Part shown: positions 37,524 to 46,405 of the stretch, in pieces
Layout: each line of letters opens with the position of its first letter
Position numbering within the stretch: the stretch's first letter is position 1
Virus record (IMG/VR): IMGVR_UViG_3300046452_000226
Span: 1-62,451 of that record
Length of the DNA stretch: 62,451 nt
Origin: a virus
Direction: 5' to 3' (one strand)
The notes under the pieces: generated by a model
What the model was told of the DNA's origin: nothing
What the model saw: the letters and a program-made list of their open reading frames with translations, nothing else
The model's database searches: none
Translations under genes and position numbers: made by a program

Positions 37524-37769
37524 ATGAACAAGCACCAGCACCACACGAACAATGCAGTGCTGGGCGCACCCAAGGATTGGGACCAGGCGCAGTTGCCGTG
37601 CGACGCCCTGCCGATCACCCGCATCGAGGTGGAGGGCATGCCCGCCGTGGTCAGCTACTGGAAGCCGTCCGAGAACGAGCTGGTCATGCTTGCCGCCGGC
37701 GGATCGATCGCGCTGACCGTGCTGGGCGTGACGATGCCGCCGGTGATGCTCGCGGTCGACCCGCTGTAA
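37524..37769 (+). CDS. Hypothetical late-operon protein, 81 aa
   Basis: Starts MNKHQHHTNNAVLGAPKDWD; a beta-rich centre 'ITRIEVEGMPAVVSYWKPSE' and a hydrophobic C-terminal part. AAAGAA precedes the ATG. The stop shares a base with the next start (TAATG). First gene of the packaging block; function unknown. Confidence 0.65.
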   Translation: MNKHQHHTNNAVLGAPKDWDQAQLPCDALPITRIEVEGMPAVVSYWKPSENELVMLAAGGSIALTVLGVTMPPVMLAVDPL

Positions 37770-38413
37770 TGGCGAAGAAGCCAGCCGCGCCCGGGCATTC
37801 CCGCCCACTGCCGCCGCAGAGCTTCACCGACTTGCTGTCGGCGCGATACGCACCTGCACCCGAGGTACTCACCTGGGCCCGGTCCACGATCCTCACCGAG
37901 GGCGGTCAACTGCACAACCCTGACCACGCCCACCTGGAATATGCCGACGTGCAGTTCCTGTGGGCGCCTGGCGGCTTCAACAAGCAAGGCCGCACCGTTA
38001 TCGGCCAGTGTGAAGAGATGCTGTTTCGCTGTGGGCCGTGGCAGAAAGGCCGCCAGCAACAGCAGATGTCCGACTGGTTCGGCGCCGTGCCGGATTACCT
38101 GATCACCCTAGACGCCAGCTACTGCCTGACCTGCACCGACGCCGAGTTCTGCGCGCTGGTGGAGCATGAGCTTTACCACATCGGCCAGGAGCAAGATGCG
38201 TTCGGCAGCCCGGCCTTCACCAAGGACGGCTTGCCGAAGCTGTTCATTCTCGGCCACGACGTGGAAGAGTTTGTCGGCGTCGTCCGCCGCTACGGTGTGG
38301 GCCATCCAGACGGCACGCTGGCCCAACTGGTTGCTGCTGCAAACGCTGCCCCAGAGGTGGCAAAGATCAATATAGCGAGGGCGTGCGGTACCTGTCTGCT
38401 GAAGGCGGCTTGA
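37769..38413 (+). CDS. Putative phage metallopeptidase
   Basis: 214 residues. 'CALVEHELYHIGQEQDAFG' contains the HExxH zinc-protease motif (H133-E134-x-x-H137), and 'LFILGHDVEEFVGVVRRYG' may provide further ligands. This 'putative metallopeptidase' family is often placed just before terminase genes in Burkholderiales and Rhizobiales phages. Substrate unknown; head maturation or a host target are options. Confidence 0.8.
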   Translation: MAKKPAAPGHSRPLPPQSFTDLLSARYAPAPEVLTWARSTILTEGGQLHNPDHAHLEYADVQFLWAPGGFNKQGRTVIGQCEEMLFRCGPWQKGRQQQQMSDWFGAVPDYLITLDASYCLTCTDAEFCALVEHELYHIGQEQDAFGSPAFTKDGLPKLFILGHDVEEFVGVVRRYGVGHPDGTLAQLVAAANAAPEVAKINIARACGTCLLKAA

Positions 38414-38445
38414 CATTGACGGCCCCTTGACGGAAGGCAATCCCC

Positions 38446-38925
38446 ATGGCGGCACTCAAGGATGACGTAAAAGCCTTCATCGTGCAGGCCCTGGCGTGCT
38501 TCGACAAGCCGACGCAGGTGGTTGCGCAGGTCAAGGAAACCTTCAAGCTCGACGTGACGCGCCAGCAGGTGGAAACCTACGACCCGACGAAGTACGCCGG
38601 CCGAACGCTGAACATCAAGTGGCGCACGCTGTTCGAGGACACCCGCAAGCGCTTTCGCGAGGAGACCGCCGAGATCGGCATCGCCAACCGCGCCTACCGG
38701 CTGCGCATGATGGATCGCATGGCCGACAAGGCTGAATCGAAGGGCAACCTGCCGCTGGCCATGCAGATCATTGAGCAGGCCGCCAAGGAAGTGGGCGATG
38801 TCTACGTGAACCGCCGACTGGACGCACCGAAAGCGCCCGTCGGTACCCAAGAGGGCGGCATTCCTGCTGCGCCCGAGTATGTGCTGAAGCCTGACGAAGA
38901 TGTCCCAGACCAGCCCGTACTCTGA
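38446..38925 (+). CDS. Terminase small subunit (DUF2280-like)
   Basis: 159 residues. 'DVKAFIVQALACFDKPTQVV' and 'AQVKETFKLDVTRQQVETYD', then 'NRAYRLRMMDRMADKAE' are typical of DUF2280 small terminases. The N-terminal helix-turn-helix would bind the packaging site. It overlaps the large subunit by 26 bases. Confidence 0.8.
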   Translation: MAALKDDVKAFIVQALACFDKPTQVVAQVKETFKLDVTRQQVETYDPTKYAGRTLNIKWRTLFEDTRKRFREETAEIGIANRAYRLRMMDRMADKAESKGNLPLAMQIIEQAAKEVGDVYVNRRLDAPKAPVGTQEGGIPAAPEYVLKPDEDVPDQPVL

Positions 38926-40219
38926 CCCGCCGGTGAAGCTGACGCCGAAGCAGGCGAACATCTACTGCTGGGGATATCAGAAAAAGGCCCGCTTCCGCGA
39001 CGCCGTTTGCGGCCGTCGCTTCGGTAAGACGTTCCTGGGCAAAGCTGAGATTCGCCGCGCGGTGCGTCTGGCGGCCAAGTGGAATGTCAGCGTCGAGGAC
39101 GAGATCTGGTACGGCGCGCCGACGTTCAAGCAGGCGAAGCGCGTATTCTGGCGCCGGCTGAAGCAGGCGATCCCGGCCAGCTGGCGAGCAAGCAAGCCGA
39201 ACGAGACGGAATGTTCGATCACGACGAAGGCCGGCCACGTGGTCCGCATCGTTGGTCTGGATTCGTACGACAACCTGCGCGGCTCGGGCCTGTTCTTCGT
39301 GTTGGTGGACGAGTGGGCGGATTGCCCATACGAGGCCTGGGAAGAAGTACTGCGCCCGATGCTGTCGACCTGCAAGTATGAGATCGACGGCGAGCAGCGC
39401 GTCGGCGGTCACGCGCTGCGGATCGGCACGCCGAAGGGCTTCAACCACTGCTACGACAGTTATCTAGACGGCCAGGGCCGTGAACCGGACCACAAGAGCT
39501 GGCTCTACACCTCAGTGGACGGCGGAAACGTGCCGGCGGAAGAGATCGAGGCGGCGCGGCGCAAGATGGATCCGCGCACGTTCCGGCAGGAATACCTGGC
39601 CAGCTTCGAGAACTACCAGGGCGTCGTCTATTACTGCTTCGACCGGCGCAAGAGCCACACCGACGACACGGTCAAGCCTGGCGACGCGCTGCACATCGGC
39701 ATGGACTTTAACGTCGCGCACATGGCAGCTGTGGTCTTCGTGATCCGCGACGACATGCCGCGCGCGGTGGACGAATTCATGGAGGTGTTTGACACGCCGG
39801 CAATGATCAAGAAGATCAAGGAGCGGTACGAGCAGGCCGGCCAGCAGCACGCCATTGCGGTGTACCCGGATGCCTCCGGCCAGAACCGAAAGTCCAGCGG
39901 CGCCAGCGAGTCGGACCTCACGCTGCTGCGCGCCGCGAAGTTCTCGGTGGTGGTCGATACCACCAATCCGGCAGTCAAGGACCGCATCAACAGCGTGAAC
40001 GCGATGCTGTGCAACACCTACGACCAGCGCCGAATGCTGGTGAACACCACGAAGTGCCCGAAATACACGATTGGCCTCGAGCGCCAGATCTACAACGACA
40101 AGGGCGAACCCGATAAAAAGGGTGGATTCGACCACGGTAACGACGCTGGCGGCTACTTCATCACGAAGCGCTGGCCGGTCACGAAACGGTCGGCATCGTC
40201 CGCGCCGCTCAGAATTTAA
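38900..40219 (+). CDS. Terminase large subunit
   Basis: 439 residues. Walker A 'CGRRFGKTFLG' (about 37-47), Walker B 'FFVLVDEWADCPY', and the RNase-H-type nuclease acidic residues in 'IGMDFNVAH', 'VYPDASGQN' and 'DHGNDAGGYF'. The enzyme pumps DNA into the prohead and cuts it. Length and motif spacing are normal. This is the best phylogenetic marker in the window. Confidence 0.95.
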   Translation: MSQTSPYSDPPVKLTPKQANIYCWGYQKKARFRDAVCGRRFGKTFLGKAEIRRAVRLAAKWNVSVEDEIWYGAPTFKQAKRVFWRRLKQAIPASWRASKPNETECSITTKAGHVVRIVGLDSYDNLRGSGLFFVLVDEWADCPYEAWEEVLRPMLSTCKYEIDGEQRVGGHALRIGTPKGFNHCYDSYLDGQGREPDHKSWLYTSVDGGNVPAEEIEAARRKMDPRTFRQEYLASFENYQGVVYYCFDRRKSHTDDTVKPGDALHIGMDFNVAHMAAVVFVIRDDMPRAVDEFMEVFDTPAMIKKIKERYEQAGQQHAIAVYPDASGQNRKSSGASESDLTLLRAAKFSVVVDTTNPAVKDRINSVNAMLCNTYDQRRMLVNTTKCPKYTIGLERQIYNDKGEPDKKGGFDHGNDAGGYFITKRWPVTKRSASSAPLRI

Positions 40220-40231
40220 AGCAAGGAAGCC

Positions 40232-41674
40232 ATGGCCAAGGTCAACGATATTTCAGCTGCGGTCGCGGCAATGCAGGAAGACTGGGCGAAGATCGATGCG
40301 CTGGTCGGCGGCACCAAGGCGATGCGCGCGGCCGGCGTCAAGTACCTGCCGAAGTTTCCGGCGGAAGACCAGGAGAGCTACGACTACCGTCTGGCGACGT
40401 CGACCCTGTTCAACGGCCTGGGCCGCACGCTGGAGAACATGGCCGCCAAGCCGTTCGCCGAGGCGATCACCTCCACGGACATCGATCCGGCCGCCGAGGA
40501 GTGGCTGGAGAATATCGACCTGAGCGGCAACAACCTGACGGTGTTCGCGCACAGCGTGTTCACCGAGGGCATGGCAAAGGGGCTGACCCACATCCTGGTG
40601 GATATGCCGTCGACGGTGGACAAGGAAGGCCGCCAGAAGTACATCACCAAGGCCGACGAGAAGGCTGCCGGCCTGCGCCCTTACATGATCCACGTCAAGC
40701 CCGGCCAGGTGCTGGGCTGGCGGAGCCAGAAGGGCGCGGACGGCGTCGAGCGGCTGACCATGCTGCGCATGATGGAGTGCATCGAGGAGGATGACGGTCC
40801 ATTCGGCGTCAAATCGGTGCCGCAGGTGCGCGTGTTGATCCCTGGCGCATGGGCGACCTACCGCGAGGACAAGCAACGGAAAGGCGAATGGGCGCTGTTC
40901 GAGGAAGGCGGCACGTCGATCGACTTCATCCCGCTGGTCACGTTCTACGCGAAGCGCACCGGCTTTATGACCGCCGTGCCGCCGCTGCTGGATCTGGCTG
41001 ACTTGAACATCAAGCACTGGCAGTCGTCCAGTGACCAGGACAGCATCTTGCACACCGCGCGCGTGCCGCTGCTGTCGATCAGCGGCCTGCAAGACGACGA
41101 CAAGGTCGAGATCGGCGCCAAGTCGTTCCTGCGGCTGCCCATGGGCGCCGAGGCGAAGTATGTCGAGCACACCGGCGCCGCGATATCTGCTGGACGCGAA
41201 TCGCTGCAGGATCTGGAAAACCAGATGCGCGCCATGGGCGCAGAGCTGCTGGTCGAAACGCAGGTGGCCAGCACCGCCACGCAAAACAACATCGAGGACG
41301 GCGAGGCAAAGTGCCAGCTGTCGCGCATGGTGCAGTCGGAAGAGGATACGCTCGACAACGCGCTCGATATGATGCACCGCTGGATGAACCTCGAGTACAA
41401 CGGCGCGGTCGATATCTACGACGACTTCTCGTCCGACGCGATCCTGGCCACGGCCGGGCCATTCGTGCTGGCGCTGATCCAGTTGGTGAGCAACGGCCTG
41501 CTCGACAAGGAGTCCGCCTTCGAAGAGATGCAGCGCTACGGCATCATCAATCCGGACAAGGTGTGGAAGGACGTGCAAGCGAAACTGGAACTGGAAGTCC
41601 CGACGTTCGATGTGCCGATGCCTGGCGCTCAGCCGCCGGCACCTGCGCCGACGCCAGCGCCTGCTGCTGAATAA
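40232..41674 (+). CDS. Portal protein (DUF4055-like)
   Basis: 480 residues. 'YDYRLATSTLFNGLGRTLEN' and 'MAAKPF', 'PYMIHVKPGQVLGWR', 'DLADLNIKHWQSSSDQDSIL' match the DUF4055 portal family. A dodecameric ring at the capsid vertex through which DNA passes. Follows the terminase by 12 bases and overlaps the head morphogenesis gene by 1 base. Confidence 0.9.
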   Translation: MAKVNDISAAVAAMQEDWAKIDALVGGTKAMRAAGVKYLPKFPAEDQESYDYRLATSTLFNGLGRTLENMAAKPFAEAITSTDIDPAAEEWLENIDLSGNNLTVFAHSVFTEGMAKGLTHILVDMPSTVDKEGRQKYITKADEKAAGLRPYMIHVKPGQVLGWRSQKGADGVERLTMLRMMECIEEDDGPFGVKSVPQVRVLIPGAWATYREDKQRKGEWALFEEGGTSIDFIPLVTFYAKRTGFMTAVPPLLDLADLNIKHWQSSSDQDSILHTARVPLLSISGLQDDDKVEIGAKSFLRLPMGAEAKYVEHTGAAISAGRESLQDLENQMRAMGAELLVETQVASTATQNNIEDGEAKCQLSRMVQSEEDTLDNALDMMHRWMNLEYNGAVDIYDDFSSDAILATAGPFVLALIQLVSNGLLDKESAFEEMQRYGIINPDKVWKDVQAKLELEVPTFDVPMPGAQPPAPAPTPAPAAE

Positions 41675-42822
41675 TGAGCGCACTCGAACAATGGCTGCTT
41701 GAGGTTTTGCTCGGCAACGGAATCAAGATGCTTCGCGCCGAAGCAGAGATCAAGGCGAAGGTGCTGGCCCTGCTGGTGCTGATGCAGAAGGACCTGGTCA
41801 GCGTGCTGGCCAACGCCGGCGAACTGGCGGTGATGGGGAAGCAGGCGAAGGCCGCACTCCTTCGCGAGTCGAACGACCTGATCGCCAGCTACTACGGCAA
41901 GGCGCTGGTGCAAATGGACCTGTTCGGCGTGGCGGAGGTCGAATCGCTGGGCGTGCGCAAGGCGCTGGCGACCGTGATCGAGCGCGCGGCTCCCGGCCAG
42001 ATCAGCGCCGAGATCCGTCTGGGCCTGAGCCTGCCGTCCGAGACGTACCTGAATAAGCTGGCCAGCGACGTGCTGATCCAAGGCTCGCCGGCGAAGAGCT
42101 GGTGGCTACGGCAGCAGCAGGATACGCAGTTCAAGGTGGCGACGCAGATCCGCATCGGGGCCGCCCAGGGCGAGACTAACGCACAGATCATCAAGCGCAT
42201 CGTCGGCGAAGAGGCCAAGGTTGTGCCGGCCGTGGCCGCACCGACCGCGAAGGCGCCGGCACCGGAGATTCGGCCGGGCGCCCCAGGCGTCATGCCGCTG
42301 GCGAAGAAAAACGCCGCGGCGATCGTGCAGACGAGCATGGCGACAGTCTCGGCCGCCGCGCGCCGCGCCACGCTGGAACTGAACAAGGACGTGACCAACG
42401 GCTTCATGCAGGTCAGCACGCTCGACAGTCACACCAGTTTGACGTGCATCGCGTACAGCGGCGCCTGCTGGAACTGGGAATACGAGCCGATCAACGGCAA
42501 TGACCTGCCTTGGAACGGCGGCGTGCCGCGCCACTGGAACTGCCGCAGCGCCGAGATCGCGCTCATGAAGACCCTGCGCGAGATGGGCATCGACATGGAC
42601 GAGCCAGAGCCTGGCCAGCGCGCTTCGGGTGCCGGCCCGGTCAGCGCCAAGACCAGCTTTGCCGACTTCCTCAAGATGATGGGGCCGGAATACCAGGATG
42701 AGACGCTGGGCAAGGGCAGGGCGGAGCTGTTCCGCGCCGGCAAGCTGACGCCGCGTGAGATGGTCGACGTGTCCGGCCGGCCGCTGAAGCTATCGCAGCT
42801 CAAGGCGGAGTACGCGAACTGA
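41674..42822 (+). CDS. Head morphogenesis protein, Mu gpF-like
   Basis: 382 residues. The C-terminal domain 'VQTSMATVSAAARRATLELN', 'DSHTSLTCIAYSGACWNWEY' and 'WNGGVPRHWNCRSAEIAL' is the phage Mu F domain, with the paired cysteines typical of it. The N-terminal half is helical. MuF proteins sit inside the head and are ejected or support assembly. Shares the TAATG junction with the portal gene. Confidence 0.85.
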   Translation: MSALEQWLLEVLLGNGIKMLRAEAEIKAKVLALLVLMQKDLVSVLANAGELAVMGKQAKAALLRESNDLIASYYGKALVQMDLFGVAEVESLGVRKALATVIERAAPGQISAEIRLGLSLPSETYLNKLASDVLIQGSPAKSWWLRQQQDTQFKVATQIRIGAAQGETNAQIIKRIVGEEAKVVPAVAAPTAKAPAPEIRPGAPGVMPLAKKNAAAIVQTSMATVSAAARRATLELNKDVTNGFMQVSTLDSHTSLTCIAYSGACWNWEYEPINGNDLPWNGGVPRHWNCRSAEIALMKTLREMGIDMDEPEPGQRASGAGPVSAKTSFADFLKMMGPEYQDETLGKGRAELFRAGKLTPREMVDVSGRPLKLSQLKAEYAN

Positions 42823-42837
42823 TGTAGAATTTGGCGC

Positions 42838-43071
42838 ATGACATTCGATGCCAAATCCCTTCTGACCGCGCCGCTGCCGACAGACCTCACGGTCGACGGC
42901 CTGGCCGCCGCGCTCGCGCAGCTTCAGGCTGCTGGCATGGGCGGCGCCGGCGTCAAGCTTCCCGGTGGTGCGCCGATCCGGAAGATCAACCTGGTGGCGC
43001 ACGGTGAGCAGGCAGCGCACTTCATCCTTACTGATGGCGCGCCTAAGGGCGAACGAGTGGTAGTGGGATGA
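42838..43071 (+). CDS. Hypothetical phage protein, 77 aa
   Basis: Starts MTFDAKSLLTAPLPTDLTVD, with an Ala-rich helix and a C-terminal beta part ending 'GERVVVG'. It overlaps the next gene by 4 bases. No family recognised. Confidence 0.6.
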   Translation: MTFDAKSLLTAPLPTDLTVDGLAAALAQLQAAGMGGAGVKLPGGAPIRKINLVAHGEQAAHFILTDGAPKGERVVVG

Positions 43072-43340
43072 TGAGCTTTGCGCTCACCGTCGACTGGCCT
43101 AGTCCGTTATTGAAACCCTACGATGGACGAGCTTTACTTACTAGTGCGGGATTTTTGTTCGAAGTCAATAAGGTTACCGGAGCAACCGTCGCCGCAATGC
43201 GGTGTTTGGCTGACGACACCCCTTTCACAGTGCCGATCACAATCGACGGGCGCAGCCTCGATGCCGTAGTAGCAGCATCGGCTCGGGGTGATTCGGAAGA
43301 CTTGTGGAACATCACGGTCGCGCTCCCAACAGATTATTAA
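43068..43340 (+). CDS. Hypothetical phage protein, 90 aa
   Basis: Starts MMSFALTVDWPSPLLKPYDG; alternating strands ('AGFLFEVNKVTGATVAAM', 'FTVPITIDGRSLDAVVAAS', 'LWNITVALPTDY') suggest a small beta-barrel. Two terminator-like hairpins follow. No family recognised. Confidence 0.6.
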   Translation: MMSFALTVDWPSPLLKPYDGRALLTSAGFLFEVNKVTGATVAAMRCLADDTPFTVPITIDGRSLDAVVAASARGDSEDLWNITVALPTDY

Positions 43341-43346
43341 TTTAGC

Positions 43347-43365
43347 CCGCTGCGCGGTTTTTTTT
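43347..43365 (+). terminator. Short terminator-like hairpin 1
   Basis: CCGC-TGC-GCGG then eight T. The stem is only 4 bp, so termination is probably partial. Confidence 0.5.
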
Positions 43366-43386
43366 ACGCCCACATATTTACCAGAC

Positions 43387-43408
43387 TGCCCTCGAGGCGG
43401 TTTTTTTT
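43387..43408 (+). terminator. Terminator-like hairpin 2
   Basis: TGCC/GGCG-type stem around CTCGAG followed by eight T. With hairpin 1 it separates portal-side genes from the abundant scaffold and coat genes. Confidence 0.5.
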
Positions 43409-43481
43409 ATGCCGCAAGCGGACGCGACGCGGTGCACGGCCGGAAGGCCATCGATAGGGCGGATGCCCGGAAAGTCAGACC

Positions 43482-44291
43482 ATGCCATTCAAATTCAACG
43501 CCGACGGCACCATCGCTATGGACGCCAATGCGAAACTGACCATCTTTATCCACCCGAACGGCACCGAAGCGCCTTTCGACGCGGACAATACGTTGGGCAC
43601 GATCACGCGCCTGAACGGGGAGGCCAAAACTCACCGCGAGGCCAAGGAAGCCGCTGAGCTGAAGCTGAAGACCTTCGACGGCATCGAAGACGGCGTGGCC
43701 GCGCTGGCCGCCCTGAATACCGTGAAGAGCCTCAGTGTCGGGGACCTGAAGACTGCGGCCCAGGTCAAGGAAATCCAGGACGCAGCAGCCAAGACTGCTC
43801 AAGAGCAGGTCGCTGCCCAGGCCAAGGCAAACGCGACCCAGATTCAAGAGCTGAGCGCTCAGCTGGAAAAGCGCACCAACGAACTGAACACCCATATGAT
43901 CGGCGGCGGTTTCTCCAGCTCGAAGCTGTTCACCGATGACAAGCATCCAGCACGTCTGCAAATCCATCCCGAGATGGCAAAGGCATATTTCGGTGCCAAC
44001 TTCAAGGTCGAAGACGGCAAGATGGTCCCGTACGATGCCGCTGGCAACAAGATCTTTTCGCCGACCCGCCCCGGCGAGATCGCCGATTTCGACGAGGGCC
44101 TGACGCACCTGGTGCAAGCTTGCCCATTCAAAGACCAGATCCTGAAAGCAAGTGGGGCATCCGGCGGCGGCGCCCAAGGCGGAAAGGGCGGTGCCGGTGC
44201 GGCGAAGCAAGTAACGCGCGCTCAGTACGAAGCCGCAGACCCATCCGCGCGCCCAGGGCTGTTGGCCGGCGGCGCTGTGCTGGTCGACTAA
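43482..44291 (+). CDS. Scaffold-like protein
   Basis: 269 residues. N-terminal beta part ('LTIFIHPNGTEAPFDAD'), a long Ala/Glu/Gln coiled coil (about 45-150), then 'HPARLQIHPEMAKAYFGANF' and a Gly-rich tail. The coiled coil plus its position just before the coat gene fits a head scaffold or minor capsid protein. GGAAAGTC-type site upstream. Confidence 0.7.
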   Translation: MPFKFNADGTIAMDANAKLTIFIHPNGTEAPFDADNTLGTITRLNGEAKTHREAKEAAELKLKTFDGIEDGVAALAALNTVKSLSVGDLKTAAQVKEIQDAAAKTAQEQVAAQAKANATQIQELSAQLEKRTNELNTHMIGGGFSSSKLFTDDKHPARLQIHPEMAKAYFGANFKVEDGKMVPYDAAGNKIFSPTRPGEIADFDEGLTHLVQACPFKDQILKASGASGGGAQGGKGGAGAAKQVTRAQYEAADPSARPGLLAGGAVLVD

Positions 44292-44453
44292 TTCACTAAT
44301 CCGCTTCACCGAGGGCCTGCCACAGAGCAGGTCCTTTTTGTATCCGTTGTACCTGCAACACATCGCCAACGCCTGGATGGGGGTTGGTGCTTTGGGCTGG
44401 ATGGCCTGTCTGCTTCGCAAATTCCAAATCACCAACTTCCAAAAGGCTACACC

Positions 44454-45818
44454 ATGAAGAAAACCATACTGTCGGTCATGGCGCTGTGCGCTCTGGCCTT
44501 CTCCTCGGCCGCCCAAGCGGTCACCACGTTCAGCCATAAGGCATACGATGCTGCGGCGGCCGTGCCAGCGAAAGCTGAATTCTACGCGCGCGTCGTCGCA
44601 GAACTGGGCTACCGCTACCTGTGGAACTACTCGGCGCGCACCGGCCTGATCCTGGGCGCCAACAACCTGACCGGCCTGATCACCTCGATCTACAACGCGA
44701 TGGACGTAGTGTCCCGCGAGCAGGTCGGCATGATCCCGGCTGTTACGGCGGATATGACGTTCGCCCGCGCCGCTGTCGGTCAGACCGTCACGTCGCCAGT
44801 CGCGCCAGCCGCCACCGCGACCGACATCACGCCGGCCGTAACGCCGCCAAATGATGGTGACCAGAACATGGGCAACAAATCGGTGACGCTGACCAAAGCC
44901 CGCCGCGTGCCAATCCGCTGGAACGGCGAAGAAAAGCTGGCCCTGGATAATAACGGCGCCAGCTACAACATCATCCTGCGCGATCAAATCGCCCAAGGCA
45001 TGCGCACGCTGTGCAACGAGGTCGAGAGCGACCTGGCTGCGCTGCATGTGAAGGCCTCGCGTGCCTACGGCACCCCGGGCACGGCACCGTTCGGCACTGC
45101 TGCTGACCTGAGTGATACCGCCGGCGCGCTGCGCATCTTGGAAGACAATGGCGCTCAAGGTCTGGACTTCCAGCTGGTGCTGGGCTCGGCCGCCATGCAA
45201 AACATGCGCGGTAAGCAGTCGGGTCTGTTCAAGGTGAACGAGGCCGGCCGTGAAGACATGCTGCGCAACGGCATCACCGACCGCCTGCAAAACTTCGCGC
45301 TGCGCCAGTCGGGCCAGATCAAGCGGCCGGCCGCCGGTACCGCTGCAGGCGCGACGACCAACGCGACTGGCTACGCAATCGGCGCCACGGTCATCACCTT
45401 GGCCGCCGCCGGCACTGGCTCCCAACTGGCTGGTGACGTAATTCAGTTCGCCGGTGATGCCAACAAGTATGTGGTGTCGAGCGGCGATGCGAGTTCGGCC
45501 GACGGCGGCACGATCACGCTGGCTGCACCTGGCCTGCAGCAGGCAATCCCGGCGGCAGCCACCGCCATCACGGTGGTGGCTCAGGGCTTCCGCAACATGT
45601 TCTTCGCGCGTTCGGCCATTGTGCTGGCGACCCGCGTGCCAGCGCTGCCTGCGCAGGGTGACTCGGCGGTCGACCGCACCATCGTGACGGACCCGATCTC
45701 GGGCCTGTCGTTCGAGATCAGCATGTACATGCAATACCGCCAAGTGCAGCTGGAAATCGCGCTGGTTTGGGGCGTGGGTTCGGCCAAGGATGAGCATATC
45801 GGCATCCTGCTGGGCTAA
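44454..45818 (+). CDS. Major capsid (coat) protein, P22-type
   Basis: 454 residues. 'VTLTKARRVPIRWNGEEKLA', 'DQIAQGMRTLCNEVESDLAA', 'LVLGSAAMQNMRGKQSGLFK' and 'IVTDPISGLSFEISMYMQYR' are typical of P22-like coat proteins with the HK97 fold. Oddly, the first 22 residues (MKKTILSVMALCALAFSSAA) read as a perfect Sec signal peptide with AQA-VT as cleavage site. AAAAGG precedes the ATG, and no later Met gives a plausible full coat, so the start looks right. The segment may act as a pro-region rather than an export signal. Confidence 0.9.
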   Translation: MKKTILSVMALCALAFSSAAQAVTTFSHKAYDAAAAVPAKAEFYARVVAELGYRYLWNYSARTGLILGANNLTGLITSIYNAMDVVSREQVGMIPAVTADMTFARAAVGQTVTSPVAPAATATDITPAVTPPNDGDQNMGNKSVTLTKARRVPIRWNGEEKLALDNNGASYNIILRDQIAQGMRTLCNEVESDLAALHVKASRAYGTPGTAPFGTAADLSDTAGALRILEDNGAQGLDFQLVLGSAAMQNMRGKQSGLFKVNEAGREDMLRNGITDRLQNFALRQSGQIKRPAAGTAAGATTNATGYAIGATVITLAAAGTGSQLAGDVIQFAGDANKYVVSSGDASSADGGTITLAAPGLQQAIPAAATAITVVAQGFRNMFFARSAIVLATRVPALPAQGDSAVDRTIVTDPISGLSFEISMYMQYRQVQLEIALVWGVGSAKDEHIGILLG

Positions 45819-45868
45819 TCGATCACCACCGGCGGCCAGCACGGCGCCGGGCAACCTGCGAGAACAAC

Positions 45869-46339
45869 ATGACTACCATCAAAATCAAATCGAGCCATCC
45901 GAGCCAGGGTGATTTCGTCATTATCAACGCCGCCGACTTCGACGCCGAGAAGCACGACCCGTTCGATCAGGAGTCGCATGACGCGCTGCGTGGTGCGGTT
46001 CAGTCCGGCGGCCTGCTGCCGTCGGCGCGCGAGGTTCTGGCCGCGCGCGACCAACTGCTGACCCGCTCCGACGAACTCGATGACCGCGAACTGCAGCTCA
46101 ACCAACGCGCGCTGTCGCTGGATGGCCGCGAGCAACAGCTGCTGGAGCGCGAACAGGCGAATGCCGCCGAAGCTCAGCGCCTTGCCGATATGGCCGCCGC
46201 ACAAGCTGCTGGCGCCGGCGCCACCGACTACGGCTCGATGACTAAAGAGCAGCTGCAAGGCGCGCTGAAGGACCAGGGCAAGGACTACCTGTCCACGGCC
46301 ACCAAGGCCGACCTGATCGCGCTGCTGACCACCGCGTAA
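45869..46339 (+). CDS. Coiled-coil protein with C-terminal HeH-like domain
   Basis: 156 residues. 'LLTRSDELDDRELQLNQRAL' to 'EREQANAAEAQRLADMAAAQ' is a coiled coil; the end 'MTKEQLQGALKDQGKDYLST' plus 'ATKADLIALL' is a helix-extended-helix (SAP/LEM-like) motif seen at the end of phage head proteins. Probably a head-tail joining or accessory head protein. Confidence 0.65.
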   Translation: MTTIKIKSSHPSQGDFVIINAADFDAEKHDPFDQESHDALRGAVQSGGLLPSAREVLAARDQLLTRSDELDDRELQLNQRALSLDGREQQLLEREQANAAEAQRLADMAAAQAAGAGATDYGSMTKEQLQGALKDQGKDYLSTATKADLIALLTTA

Positions 46340-46360
46340 TCCCGCCTCGCTCCACCTCCA

Positions 46361-46382
46361 GCCCGCCGCGTGCGGGCTTTTT
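46361..46382 (+). terminator. Rho-independent terminator
   Basis: GCCCGC-CGCGT-GCGGGC followed by TTTTT. Ends the coat/accessory head transcript, 21 bases after the stop. Confidence 0.8.
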
Positions 46383-46405
46383 CAATTCCACCGCCGAGAT
46401 AGCCA

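Noticed and set aside
40253-41683. 476-codon open frame on the minus strand
   Set aside because: Antisense shadow of the portal gene.
43407-45854. 815-codon open frame on the minus strand
   Set aside because: It is exactly antiparallel to the scaffold and coat genes, which have clear families and ribosome sites. Long antisense frames are common in GC-rich coding DNA.
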